Origin: Pandoraea pulmonicola
GTDB lineage: Bacteria; Pseudomonadota; Gammaproteobacteria; Burkholderiales; Burkholderiaceae
Assembly (NCBI RefSeq): GCF_000815105.2
Contig: NZ_CP010310.2
Coordinates: 868,001-932,000 of the forward strand
Length of the DNA: 64,000 bases
Direction of reading: 5' to 3'
The translations under genes were made by a program, and so were the position numbers. Shown piece after piece: positions 35,138 through 42,745 of the stretch (the stretch's first letter is position 1; every line of letters starts with the position of its first letter). Under the pieces are notes generated by a model. It saw only the letters and a list, made by a program, of their open reading frames with translations, had not been told where the DNA came from and ran no database searches.

Positions 35138-36094
35138 TCATCGGAATGCGTCGAGCGCCGCTCGCATGCGTGCTCTGCACTCGGGGCCTCCATGCCCCTC
35201 TTCTTCAACGATGACCAGCCGGCTGGCGGGCCAGACTTGATGCAACTGCCACGGCGTGATCGGTGGGCAACTGAAATCGCGGCGTCCATGGATCAATACG
35301 GCGGGCATGTCTGCGATCAACGGCATCCGTTCGAGGATGGTCGCGTCGCCGCTCAGGAAGCCGTCGTTCGCCCAGTAGTGTGTGACGAGCGTTGCGAAGA
35401 CCGAGGCTTGCTCGGCGTCGAAACGCTCGGCGATCGGGGTGAAATTCGGATCGAGCGAGATGTGCGTCGATTCCCATTCGTTCCAGGAACGTGCGGCCTC
35501 CAGGCGGACTTGTCGATCGGGTGAGGCCAATCGGCGTGCATAGGCTTCGACCAATCTCTCTCCGGGATGCGCGCGGGCGCCAAGTCGGAAGGCCTCCCAC
35601 GCCTCGGGAAATATGCGCCCAACGCCTTCCGTGAGCCAGTCCACCTCCGATCGGCTCGTGGTCGTCACGGCCATCAAGACGAGTGCGGACACATGATCGG
35701 GATGGCTTTGCGCAAGCGCGAGCGCCAGCGAGGCTCCCCAGGAGAGCCCCGACACCAGCCACGACTCGATGCCAAGGTGACGCCGGATGTTCTCGATATC
35801 GCTGATGAGCGTCTGTGTGTTGTTGTCGGGCAGGTTGTCGAGATCGGCCGTCGCCAGAGGTCGGCTGCGGCCGCAGCCTCTCTGCTCGATGCCAATCAGG
35901 TAGTAGCTCTGGGGATCGAACATCCGGCGATAACTGCCCGAATCCAGCCCGCTTCCAGGGCCGCCGTGCAGGTAAAGCGCGGGCTTGCCTTTCGGGTTTC
36001 CCGACGCTTCCCAATAGATTTCATTTTTCCCGTCAACGTTCAGCAGGCCCGATGCTATCGGCTCCGTCGGCGCATAAAGTCGGGTGTCGTTCAT
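35138..36094 (-). CDS. pip: Proline iminopeptidase-like alpha/beta hydrolase
   Basis: A 318-residue peptidase S33 protein that removes N-terminal proline or related residues. The oxyanion motif LYLHGGPGSGLDSGSYR, IGIEQRGCGRSRP, the nucleophile elbow SGLSWGASLALALAQ, the acid in HGRRDFSCP and the base His in EEEGHGGP are present. Start chosen at 36094 because GGGAGG lies eight bases before it. It belongs to a single-gene unit between the ABC operon and the RiPP-like cluster. Whether it serves the latter is unknown. Confidence 0.88.
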   Translation of the reverse strand: MNDTRLYAPTEPIASGLLNVDGKNEIYWEASGNPKGKPALYLHGGPGSGLDSGSYRRMFDPQSYYLIGIEQRGCGRSRPLATADLDNLPDNNTQTLISDIENIRRHLGIESWLVSGLSWGASLALALAQSHPDHVSALVLMAVTTTSRSEVDWLTEGVGRIFPEAWEAFRLGARAHPGERLVEAYARRLASPDRQVRLEAARSWNEWESTHISLDPNFTPIAERFDAEQASVFATLVTHYWANDGFLSGDATILERMPLIADMPAVLIHGRRDFSCPPITPWQLHQVWPASRLVIVEEEGHGGPECRARMRAALDAFR

Positions 36095-36210
36095 ATGGAT
36101 TCCTCCCGTCACTCGTCAGATCGGACGACTAAGCGTATGAAGTTCTCCGCTGAGTAGTTTCAATCACCGATTGTATTCTCGACGAGCGGGATCAACTGAA
36201 CCTACACTAT

Positions 36211-36783
36211 TCATACCAGTCGGGAAAATACCTTGGTATCCCTGAATCTACCGAACACGTCAAACCGCTCATTCCGGAGCACGCCCTCAAGCTCGAACCC
36301 TGCAAGCTCGGCAACTCGACAACTCTTCGTATTGCGGGTGTCCACCGTCAAATAAACGCGGGACGCCGCTAGATCCTTCAGAGCCAAGCTCGCCAGCGCA
36401 GCCACAGCTTCGGTGATTAGCCCTTGCCCTGAGTACTTCGTTCGTCCCCAGTACCCAATTTCGAAGTGCCGAAGCTCCCAGTCAATGCGATGCAATCCCC
36501 CGCCACCAATGAGCGCTCCTGAATCTCTGAGAAAAAAAAGCACCATCAGGTCTTCATTAAGCAGATAGCGCGCGTAGGCTGCGCGGCAAGCGCGTTCTGA
36601 CTCTAGTAACGTGGGGGTTGGTCGGGCCCAAGGTAACCACGCGCCCAACTCTGCGGCTGACTCCGCTACCGCCTCATTCATGACCGCACCGTCTCCAGGC
36701 CGCGCAACCCGAATCAGTAAGCGAGGACTCTCGAGTGTCTCAGGAAGGCGATTCAATGTTGATGCTAGCGCCAAATCAGTCAT
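36211..36783 (-). CDS. RimJ/RimL-type GNAT acetyltransferase (candidate self-resistance)
   Basis: A 190-residue GNAT protein: LESPRLLIRVARPGDG, IGYWGRTKYSGQGLITEAVA (acetyl-CoA loop, Q-G-x-x-T-E-A) and LTVDTRNTKSCRVAELAGF. RimL and its relatives acetylate N-termini. E. coli RimL and the C-terminal domain of MccE are known to acetylate aminoacyl-nucleotides released from microcin C and give resistance. Beside an MccB-like gene this acetyltransferase is a good candidate for the immunity function, but that is inference. It is last in a three-gene minus-strand unit and overlaps the HTTM gene by 8 bases. Confidence 0.82.
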   Translation of the reverse strand: MTDLALASTLNRLPETLESPRLLIRVARPGDGAVMNEAVAESAAELGAWLPWARPTPTLLESERACRAAYARYLLNEDLMVLFFLRDSGALIGGGGLHRIDWELRHFEIGYWGRTKYSGQGLITEAVAALASLALKDLAASRVYLTVDTRNTKSCRVAELAGFELEGVLRNERFDVFGRFRDTKVFSRLV

Positions 36784-37618
36784 ATCGATTGGTAGCGTAC
36801 TGAGTTATGAGTCCAGAGTGAGTTCGGCTTTGGGCGGAGTCGAGCAGAAACAGCGCCGGGAAGAGGACCCAAAGATGCCAGAAAGAAATCCCCAAGGTTA
36901 CAAAAAACACGGAATGTAACCCTATGGCGACCAACGCAGCAGCTCTTCGCGTTCGCCTGCACATTAAGAGTACCGGCAGAGAAAGTTCGATCGCGATGAC
37001 CAATACTCCGCCCATCTCTATCAGTTGGGGATAACTGGTGAACCATGAAGAAGCCCAACTACCTTGCAAAACCAAATGAATGAAGGGCGCTCTTGACGGC
37101 CAATTAAGTCCGCCAAGGACCAGCTTAGCCAAGCCTGCCTGCAAATAGATTATGGCGACCTGCAGTCGCATGAAGAACACAATTGACGATCTAACCTCGT
37201 CGGAGCGTTGACTCGTGGTGCTACGAGCAGGCGAAAAGGAAAGCGCGACAAGAAAGATGTTCAGGTGAGTATTGTAGTTCCAGATGGAACTGAATCCTGA
37301 GACATATCCGTTCAACACGGCAAAAGCCATCGCCGTCAGCCACGTTGCTACCAACTCAGTTCGCCGCCAGCACATCCCGAGACAACCAGCAACCACTGCC
37401 AGCCTCAATGCCACGAAGGAAACGTGTCCAAGAGGAGGAATCAAAGTGGCAAGACCACTTGGCTGATAGAGCAACGCCTCCTCTTCCGGGTAGAAGGCTG
37501 AAAAAGGCCCGAATATTACCCAAACCGCTACCGTTATCGCGACGCTTACTCGAGTAGCGACGAGGCAGCGTTCAGCCCCTAAGATGGAGAACGGGTGATC
37601 GAATATTCTCGAAATCAC
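36776..37618 (-). CDS. HTTM-domain integral membrane protein
   Basis: A 280-residue protein with about six to seven hydrophobic helices, including WNYNTHLNIFLVALSFSP, VFFMRLQVAIIYLQAGLAKL and FFVTLGISFWHLWVLFPALF. The R-L-Q-x-x-I-I-Y-x-x-A-G-x-x-K-L motif and a W-N-Y-N-x-H segment fit HTTM proteins, relatives of vitamin-K-dependent carboxylase. HTTM genes commonly accompany DCC/DUF393 proteins, as here (40487). The start is GTG with GAGG upstream. Its chemistry is unknown. Confidence 0.75.
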   Translation of the reverse strand: MISRIFDHPFSILGAERCLVATRVSVAITVAVWVIFGPFSAFYPEEEALLYQPSGLATLIPPLGHVSFVALRLAVVAGCLGMCWRRTELVATWLTAMAFAVLNGYVSGFSSIWNYNTHLNIFLVALSFSPARSTTSQRSDEVRSSIVFFMRLQVAIIYLQAGLAKLVLGGLNWPSRAPFIHLVLQGSWASSWFTSYPQLIEMGGVLVIAIELSLPVLLMCRRTRRAAALVAIGLHSVFFVTLGISFWHLWVLFPALFLLDSAQSRTHSGLITQYATNRYD

Positions 37619-37630
37619 TTCGATGCCTCG

Positions 37631-38125
37631 CTAATTTGGGGATGCCGGTTGTGGGAGCAACTGATAAATCAGGCGGCGCCTCAAGATGGCAAGCTCGCCG
37701 CCACTGTCCAAGTGGTCAGCGTCGAGTTCCCACGCCTCCACACGCAAACCAGTCGGCTTTGCGATATTCAACGGGGGAAACGTCTCATCTACGCCAACCC
37801 AGTTAGGTTTGTTGAGACGACCAAGAAGACGTCGGGCAAATCCATCTCTTTCCGCCGGCGACGCTGCTCCCAAAAAGGTACGCGCGTATATCGAACGTGC
37901 CTTGAAGAACTCAACAGGAAGTGTTTGCCCAGGGTCAACCGCTTCTTCGTCGCCCTGGTCGTTCGTGATCACCGCTTTGAGTATCCAGATCTCTTTTGGC
38001 GCACGGCCGAAAACGTCGAATGAGGTAATTGGCCAGGCGGTCCAAATTAAAAGGGTTGCGGAGACCTGTATTGACGCCATGAGAATGACGCACGACAAAA
38101 ATAGCGTTTTGGACAACTTGCTCAT
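37631..38125 (-). CDS. Small membrane-anchored protein of unknown function
   Basis: A 164-residue protein with one N-terminal hydrophobic segment (LFLSCVILMASIQVSATLLI) that may be a signal anchor, and a soluble remainder (FDVFGRAPKEIWILKAVI, LGAASPAERDGFARRLLGRL). No family is recognised. It precedes the HTTM gene by 12 bases and probably works with it. It is divergent from the peptide gene at 38256, and the ~130 bp between them must hold both promoters. Confidence 0.7.
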   Translation of the reverse strand: MSKLSKTLFLSCVILMASIQVSATLLIWTAWPITSFDVFGRAPKEIWILKAVITNDQGDEEAVDPGQTLPVEFFKARSIYARTFLGAASPAERDGFARRLLGRLNKPNWVGVDETFPPLNIAKPTGLRVEAWELDADHLDSGGELAILRRRLIYQLLPQPASPN

Positions 38126-38172
38126 ATGGTGCCCCTCCGCGGGCGATTCTGCCCACGTGCCGCGAGTGTCGC

Positions 38173-38215
38173 TTGCTAATTCTTGCCGAATATACTACGT
38201 TGTTCTTTGCTGGGC
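38173..38215 (+). promoter_or_regulatory. Possible promoter of the peptide/E1 genes
   Basis: A good -10 candidate, TATACT, lies at 38191-38196 in the short divergent spacer, about 60 bases before the peptide start. No matching -35 at 17-bp spacing is seen, so this is tentative. Confidence 0.3.
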
Positions 38216-38255
38216 GTTAAAAGTAGTGAACAGTCATCCTCCAAGGAGAAGAAAT

Positions 38256-38594
38256 ATGCCTAAAAGCACTAGCGCGTCCGCAAAAAATATTGGTACTTCA
38301 GGCTTAAAGCAAGCTTTGCTAATACTGTCCGGGGCAAGCGTAATGAGCGTGGGGGGTGTTTTTGATGCCAACGCGCAACCTGTAAAAGCTCCGGAGTTAG
38401 CGCCAAACGTCAACATCGGGACCGTCAAAAAACCAAGCAATGTGCAGGTGAAAACGCCAAAAACCTGGAAGCGAGTCGTCATCGAGCTGACCCCGGAGCA
38501 GAAGGCACAGTTGGCGAAAGCTGGCGTGCAAACCGATCAGTTGAAAATCACGACGTACAATATTGAGAGACTGGCCGGCGACATGGTCAACTAG
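38256..38594 (+). CDS. 112-residue peptide ending in Asn; candidate RiPP precursor
   Basis: A strong AAGGAGA precedes the ATG. Residues about 17-41 form a hydrophobic stretch (LKQALLILSGASVMSVGG) with an A-N-A cut site, like a Sec signal. A Pro/Val/Lys-rich middle follows, then an amphipathic helix (IELTPEQKAQLAKAG) and the tail TYNIERLAGDMVN. The last residue is Asn. Asn is the residue that MccB-type E1 enzymes activate at the end of their precursors, and an E1 gene follows directly. The gene could instead encode a secreted protein that is modified or not. No homologue is recognised. Confidence 0.6.
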   Translation: MPKSTSASAKNIGTSGLKQALLILSGASVMSVGGVFDANAQPVKAPELAPNVNIGTVKKPSNVQVKTPKTWKRVVIELTPEQKAQLAKAGVQTDQLKITTYNIERLAGDMVN

Positions 38595-38619
38595 TTTCGT
38601 TGACTGCGAGCCGTCCACT

Positions 38620-39669
38620 GTGGAGAGGGATTGGTTCTTATGGCTTCGCCCTGGAATTCAGGTCCTTCGCGATAGCGAGGACCTGGTTTTGCTCGACCAG
38701 GAGGGCGATGTTATTCAATTGCCGGATCCTAGCGGACTTGCTTTTGACCTCATCCAGCGACTTGACGGCGAGGTCCAAGTTTCTGCGCTTTCTAAAAATC
38801 CATATTTTCCCGTTCTGGAGCCCATACTTCGGACGCGAGGATGGCTTGTAACGTTACGGGACGCGCTTTCCGATCTACTGGCGACGCGATCGGCGCTGTC
38901 ACGGGAAATTGCCGCCTTTGCGCATCTATATCCAAACGATCTCGACTGGCACTTTAAGCTTCTATCGCGAAAAAGGGTTTTAGTCGTCGGGGTCGGTGGC
39001 ATTGGAACGAATGTCTCATTTGCGCTTTGTGCAAATGGTGTTGGCTCTTTGACAATCGTTGATCCTGACATAGTTGATGCAACTAATCTGAATCGACAGT
39101 TTCTCTTTAGTGCTGATGATATAGGATTGAAGAAAGTCGATGTCGTGGCGCGTGAGCTTGGTCGTCGATTCCCGGCAACGAAAGTCCGGCCGATCCCATA
39201 TACGTTTGACGACGTGTCCTTGGCATCAAATCTGGCCGTCGACGCAGATCTCATCGTCATTTGTGGCGAATCGACGGTACTTCATGATTCACCTCACCTT
39301 TGCGACGGCGTTGCGATCATGCTCAGTGGCTATCAGGGAGCGGTAGGCGTAATTGGACCGCTGGTCCAACCACAAAGGGGATCCGCGTGTTGGAGTTGCT
39401 TGATGGATCGGTATAAGAGGCCCGCGATGCGGCACGTTGAGAAATCCGCATTGACACGCGCATCTTCTTGGAATCCGTCAGGTTTCGCCATCAACTCCCT
39501 GACAGGATCCATTTGCTCAAACGTCTGTATAGGCTACTTATCAGAGCAGGCCTCGTATGAGGAGCGTATCGGGGTTCAATTCCGGGTATCCTCCGCATCC
39601 TTCCAGGTTGACACGGTCAGGATTGAACCGACGTCGTGTTCTCACACCACCGTACGCCCGTATGAATAA
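38620..39669 (+). CDS. E1/ThiF-family adenylating enzyme with leader-binding-like N-terminus (MccB/PaaA type)
   Basis: A 349-residue protein from the GTG at 38620 (open to a TTG at 38563, which would overlap the peptide gene). Residues 5-85 (WFLWLRPGIQVLRDSEDLVL, FDLIQRLDGEVQV) resemble the RRE-type domain that heads ThiF proteins in thiazole/oxazole RiPP clusters. The E1 domain has VLVVGVGGIGTNVSF at about 120-134, IVDPDIVDATNLNRQFLFS at 147-164 with the ATP-contacting D, N and R, and a CWSC pair at 257-260. Only a single Cys and a His (TSCSHT) appear at the end, so the second zinc pair may be altered. It should AMP-activate a peptide carboxylate. No YcaO gene is present. Confidence 0.75.
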   Translation: MERDWFLWLRPGIQVLRDSEDLVLLDQEGDVIQLPDPSGLAFDLIQRLDGEVQVSALSKNPYFPVLEPILRTRGWLVTLRDALSDLLATRSALSREIAAFAHLYPNDLDWHFKLLSRKRVLVVGVGGIGTNVSFALCANGVGSLTIVDPDIVDATNLNRQFLFSADDIGLKKVDVVARELGRRFPATKVRPIPYTFDDVSLASNLAVDADLIVICGESTVLHDSPHLCDGVAIMLSGYQGAVGVIGPLVQPQRGSACWSCLMDRYKRPAMRHVEKSALTRASSWNPSGFAINSLTGSICSNVCIGYLSEQASYEERIGVQFRVSSASFQVDTVRIEPTSCSHTTVRPYE

Positions 39670-40474
39670 TGCTCTGGCACCAGATCCGCTTCACGGGATC
39701 CACAGCATTGATGCACTGCTGAGCCTGCCCTACTTCGAGATTCTGGCGTGCCTTGGAGGTGGGTCACTTCACCCAGGAGGAGGAGCGGGTACGCAATTGC
39801 TTTTGGATGCATGCGCATTGAAGCAGTCCGACCACGTCCTTGAAGTGGGTTGTGGTCCGGGGTGGACCACTCGCGCACTAATCAAAGCGGGGGTGCCATT
39901 AGCAACCGTGGAGCGCTCTCGTCGCATGCTGGATGCAATGCAATTTCATTGCGGAGCGGAGGGGCTCTCTCCGCCGCTGTGGGCAAATTCGAGCATAGAG
40001 GCGTTTTCTGGGTTCGAAGGAAGAACCGGGAGATTCGATCTCGCCATCCTGGAATGCGTTATTGGCTTCGTTGACGACAAGGTGAAAATGGTTGACGCCG
40101 TTGTTGATCAACTCGTGCCTAGGGGCCGTATTGGTGTGCTCGACGTGCACTATGTGGAGCCCCCGCCGGAGTCCACTCTCAACGCTCTACGGGAGGTTAC
40201 TGGGCACACCATAATTCCGCTAAAACGCCACGATTGGGAGACATTGTTCGGCAGACTGACTCGGCTCCAGTTTCAAGAATTCAAACTACCGGACTCTTCG
40301 CATGACAGTGGGCGGCGAATCGTGGCAGCCTCCGGAATTGGCCAGCGACTTCCCGGTGCCAGTGCAGAGGATCTGCGTCGACTTGAGGAGCATCTTGACA
40401 GGGTCGGTGCCGTTTTCAACGAGAACAAGCGGTACTTGCTAGGCCACATTGCGGTCTGGCAACTCCCAAGCTAG
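39662..40474 (+). CDS. SAM-dependent methyltransferase (class I)
   Basis: A 270-residue methyltransferase. The SAM motif HVLEVGCGPGWTTRALIKAG is at about residues 58-77, followed by the acidic post-I residue in ATVERSRRML and motif IV in FDLAILECVIGFVDD. The ATG lies inside the end of the E1 gene (8-base overlap), so the two are co-translated. It probably methylates the E1 product or the peptide; the target is unknown. Confidence 0.82.
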   Translation: MNNALAPDPLHGIHSIDALLSLPYFEILACLGGGSLHPGGGAGTQLLLDACALKQSDHVLEVGCGPGWTTRALIKAGVPLATVERSRRMLDAMQFHCGAEGLSPPLWANSSIEAFSGFEGRTGRFDLAILECVIGFVDDKVKMVDAVVDQLVPRGRIGVLDVHYVEPPPESTLNALREVTGHTIIPLKRHDWETLFGRLTRLQFQEFKLPDSSHDSGRRIVAASGIGQRLPGASAEDLRRLEEHLDRVGAVFNENKRYLLGHIAVWQLPS

Positions 40475-40486
40475 AGAGTACGCGTG

Positions 40487-40891
40487 ATGAGTGCGTCCTC
40501 TGTCACCCCGAAAGCCTACATTGTTTACGATGGGGAATGCCCGTTCTGTAAAGCTTACGTGCTGCGTTTGAGGCTAAATGCCGCGTTAGGCAATGTGCAG
40601 TTGGTGAATGCGCGAAGCCAGCATCCGATTGTGCTTAGCCTATTGTCGCGAGGATACGAACTTAACGAAGGGATGGCCCTCGTCATTGGAGAGCGTGTCT
40701 ACGTGGGCGCGCACTGCGCCTGGCTGCTCGCGATGCTAAGTACGCGAGTCGATCTATTCAACAAAGTGAATGCGCTCCTTTTCTCATCCCATACGGTCGC
40801 AACCCTGTCCTACCCTGTACTACGGTGGGGACGAAAGACTGCACTCTTCCTTCTGAGGCGGCCGCAACTTCTGAAACAAAGGCACGATTGA
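40487..40891 (+). CDS. DCC-family (DUF393) thiol-disulfide oxidoreductase
   Basis: A 134-residue protein with the family's redox motif YIVYDGECPFCKAYVLRLR near residue 12, the later VYVGAHCAWLLAML helix and a basic hydrophobic C-terminus. DCC proteins have a thioredoxin-like C-x-x-C and often pair with HTTM proteins, which fits the HTTM gene on the other arm of the cluster. I take the ATG at 40487, 8-9 bases after AGAGAG; a GTG at 40484 is equally placed. Last gene of the forward arm. Confidence 0.82.
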   Translation: MSASSVTPKAYIVYDGECPFCKAYVLRLRLNAALGNVQLVNARSQHPIVLSLLSRGYELNEGMALVIGERVYVGAHCAWLLAMLSTRVDLFNKVNALLFSSHTVATLSYPVLRWGRKTALFLLRRPQLLKQRHD

Positions 40892-40949
40892 GAACTGATA
40901 ACGCCTTTCGCTTGAATTCGCGTTCGATCGACCGGCGTTTGATAGATAC

Positions 40950-41048
40950 TCACGAGCCGTTTAACGCCTGACGGCGCTCAAGCTCTACAGGCGATATATC
41001 GCAGGCGGAACCGTGCCGGCGAATTGGGTTGTAGAACATCTCAAACGG
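40950..41048 (-). pseudogene. C-terminal scrap of an IS3-family OrfB transposase
   Basis: Read on the minus strand, this segment encodes FEMFYNPIRRHGSACDISPV and then ELERRQALNGS with a stop. This is the well-known end of IS3-family OrfB proteins (Y-N-x-x-R-R-H-x-S-x-x-x-x-S-P-x-x-x-E). No other part of the element remains, so an old IS marks this edge of the RiPP-like cluster. Confidence 0.75.
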
Positions 41049-41120
41049 TTGTCGATACCGATCCCCTTTGTTTATGACATCTAAAAGAAACTCCGCCGAC
41101 TCATGCTAAAATCGTTGACT

Positions 41121-41135
41121 GATCAAACATTGATC
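41121..41135. promoter_or_regulatory. Perfect palindrome upstream of the exporter; candidate MarR operator
   Basis: GATCAA, ACA, TTGATC: a 15-bp perfect dyad 11 bases before the exporter ATG. MarR regulators bind short TTGAT/ATCAA-type dyads over promoters, and a MarR gene is the last gene of this unit, so autoregulation is likely. Confidence 0.5.
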
Positions 41136-41145
41136 CATCCAAAAA

Positions 41146-42741
41146 ATGGCCCCCACTCCAACCACCCCGCATTCGGCGGGGCAGGTGTTGCCTTTCCGGC
41201 AGTCGCTCGTGGCGATGCTCGGCCTTTGTTTCTGCACGATGATGGTGGCGCTCGACCAGACGGTCGTCGGTACCGCGCTGCCAACCATCGTCGCTGAACT
41301 CAAGGGGTTCGAGTACTACGCCTGGGTGGCGACGTCGTATCTCCTCACATCCGTCATCACCGTCCCGATCTTCGGACGGCTCGGCGATTTCTACGGCCGC
41401 AAGCTCTTCGTCATGACGGCGATCGTCGTCTTCACCGGCGCCTCCGTGCTGTGCGGCGCCGCGAACAGCATGCCGTTCCTGGTCATCGCCCGGGCGCTGC
41501 AGGGCATCGGCGGCGGCATGCTCGTCGGCACCGCGTTCGCCTGCGTCCCGGAACTGTTCCCCGACGCCCACGTCCGCCTGCGATGGCAGGTGATGCTCAG
41601 CTCCGCCTTCGGTATCGCCAACGCCATCGGACCCTCGCTCGGCGGCTTCCTCACCGAAGGTCTCGGCTGGCGCTCGGTGTTCTACGTCAACCTGCCCGTC
41701 GGCCTCGCCGGCCTCTGGTTCGTCGGTCGACACCTGCCCCACATGCGCGCCGAAGAGCACGCCAAGGCCGGCATCGACTGGCTCGGCGCATTGCTCATCA
41801 CCGCCGCGCTCGGCAGCCTGCAGATGCTCGTCGAATGGCTGCCCGCCGACGGCCTCTCGCGTGGCGTGCTGACGCTGCTCGTCGTGCTCGTGATTTCGTC
41901 CTACGCGCTCTATCGCTGGGAACAACGCACCCCGCATCCGATCCTTCCGTTCGAGATGTTCCGCGACAAAAGCCTCGCGCCACTCTTCGTGCTGTCGGTG
42001 TTCGCTGGCTTCTCGATGTTCGGCATCCTGTTCTACGCACCGCTGCTCCTGCAGGGGGGCTTTGGACTCTCACCGCGCGAAACCGGTCTGCTGATCACAC
42101 CGATGGTGGTGTGCATCACCGTCGGCAGTATCGTGAATGGTCGGCTCATCACCCGTCTGCCGAATCCGAATGTGATGCTTTACGGCGGCTTCGTGCTGCT
42201 CGCGCTCGCTTGCGCCGGCGTCATCACCACGCATCGCGGCACGCCGCACGGGCTGATCGCCACCTATATGCTGCTCGCCGGTCTCGGCCTGGGCTTCGTG
42301 ATGCCGAACCTCACGGTGTTCGCGCAGGAAGTCGCCGGACGCGCCCACCTCGGCATCGCCACAGCTCTCATGCAATCGTTGCGCATGATCGGCGGGATGC
42401 TCGGCACGGCGATTGTCGGCACGCTCGTGAATCACAGCTACACGTCGCGCGTGAAGGATTCGCTCGCCGCGAACGACGGCGCGCAGTGGACCGCGCAACT
42501 CTCGGACCCGCAGATCCTCGTCAACGCCAATGCCCAGAGCGACTTCCTGATGACACTCGCGCACATGAACCAGAACGGCGCGCTGTTCATCGAGTCGGCC
42601 CGCAATGCGCTCGTCGCCTCCATTCACAACGGCCAGATGGTGTCGCTCGCAGCGGCGCTTGCCGGTCTCTGGTTCGTGCGGCGGGTGCCGCTCATCCGGC
42701 TCACGCGCGCTGCCAAGCCGCAACCGCCCGCAGGGGAGTGA
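41146..42741 (+). CDS. DHA2-family MFS drug exporter (EmrB/QacA type, 14 TM)
   Basis: A 531-residue proton-driven exporter with 14 predicted helices. Motifs: MVALDQTVVGTALPTIVAEL in TM1 (motif D1, LDxTVVNVALP-like), motif A in FGRLGDFYGRKLFV, and motif C around GPSLGGFLTEGLGWRSVFYV in TM5. It extrudes lipophilic drugs or a toxic metabolite; the substrate is not deducible. There is no membrane-fusion partner gene next to it. The marR gene follows after 4 bases. Confidence 0.92.
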   Translation: MAPTPTTPHSAGQVLPFRQSLVAMLGLCFCTMMVALDQTVVGTALPTIVAELKGFEYYAWVATSYLLTSVITVPIFGRLGDFYGRKLFVMTAIVVFTGASVLCGAANSMPFLVIARALQGIGGGMLVGTAFACVPELFPDAHVRLRWQVMLSSAFGIANAIGPSLGGFLTEGLGWRSVFYVNLPVGLAGLWFVGRHLPHMRAEEHAKAGIDWLGALLITAALGSLQMLVEWLPADGLSRGVLTLLVVLVISSYALYRWEQRTPHPILPFEMFRDKSLAPLFVLSVFAGFSMFGILFYAPLLLQGGFGLSPRETGLLITPMVVCITVGSIVNGRLITRLPNPNVMLYGGFVLLALACAGVITTHRGTPHGLIATYMLLAGLGLGFVMPNLTVFAQEVAGRAHLGIATALMQSLRMIGGMLGTAIVGTLVNHSYTSRVKDSLAANDGAQWTAQLSDPQILVNANAQSDFLMTLAHMNQNGALFIESARNALVASIHNGQMVSLAAALAGLWFVRRVPLIRLTRAAKPQPPAGE

Positions 42742-42745
42742 CGCC

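Noticed and set aside
35138..36094. The iminopeptidase considered as a maturation protease of the RiPP-like cluster
   Set aside because: It is a separate high-GC transcription unit with normal chromosomal codon use, and the proximity alone is not enough.
37631..38125. The small membrane protein also ends in Asn (PASPN), so it was considered as a second E1 substrate
   Set aside because: It is on the opposite arm, shows no similarity to the 112-residue peptide and looks like a membrane-anchored protein. One matching terminal residue is weak evidence.
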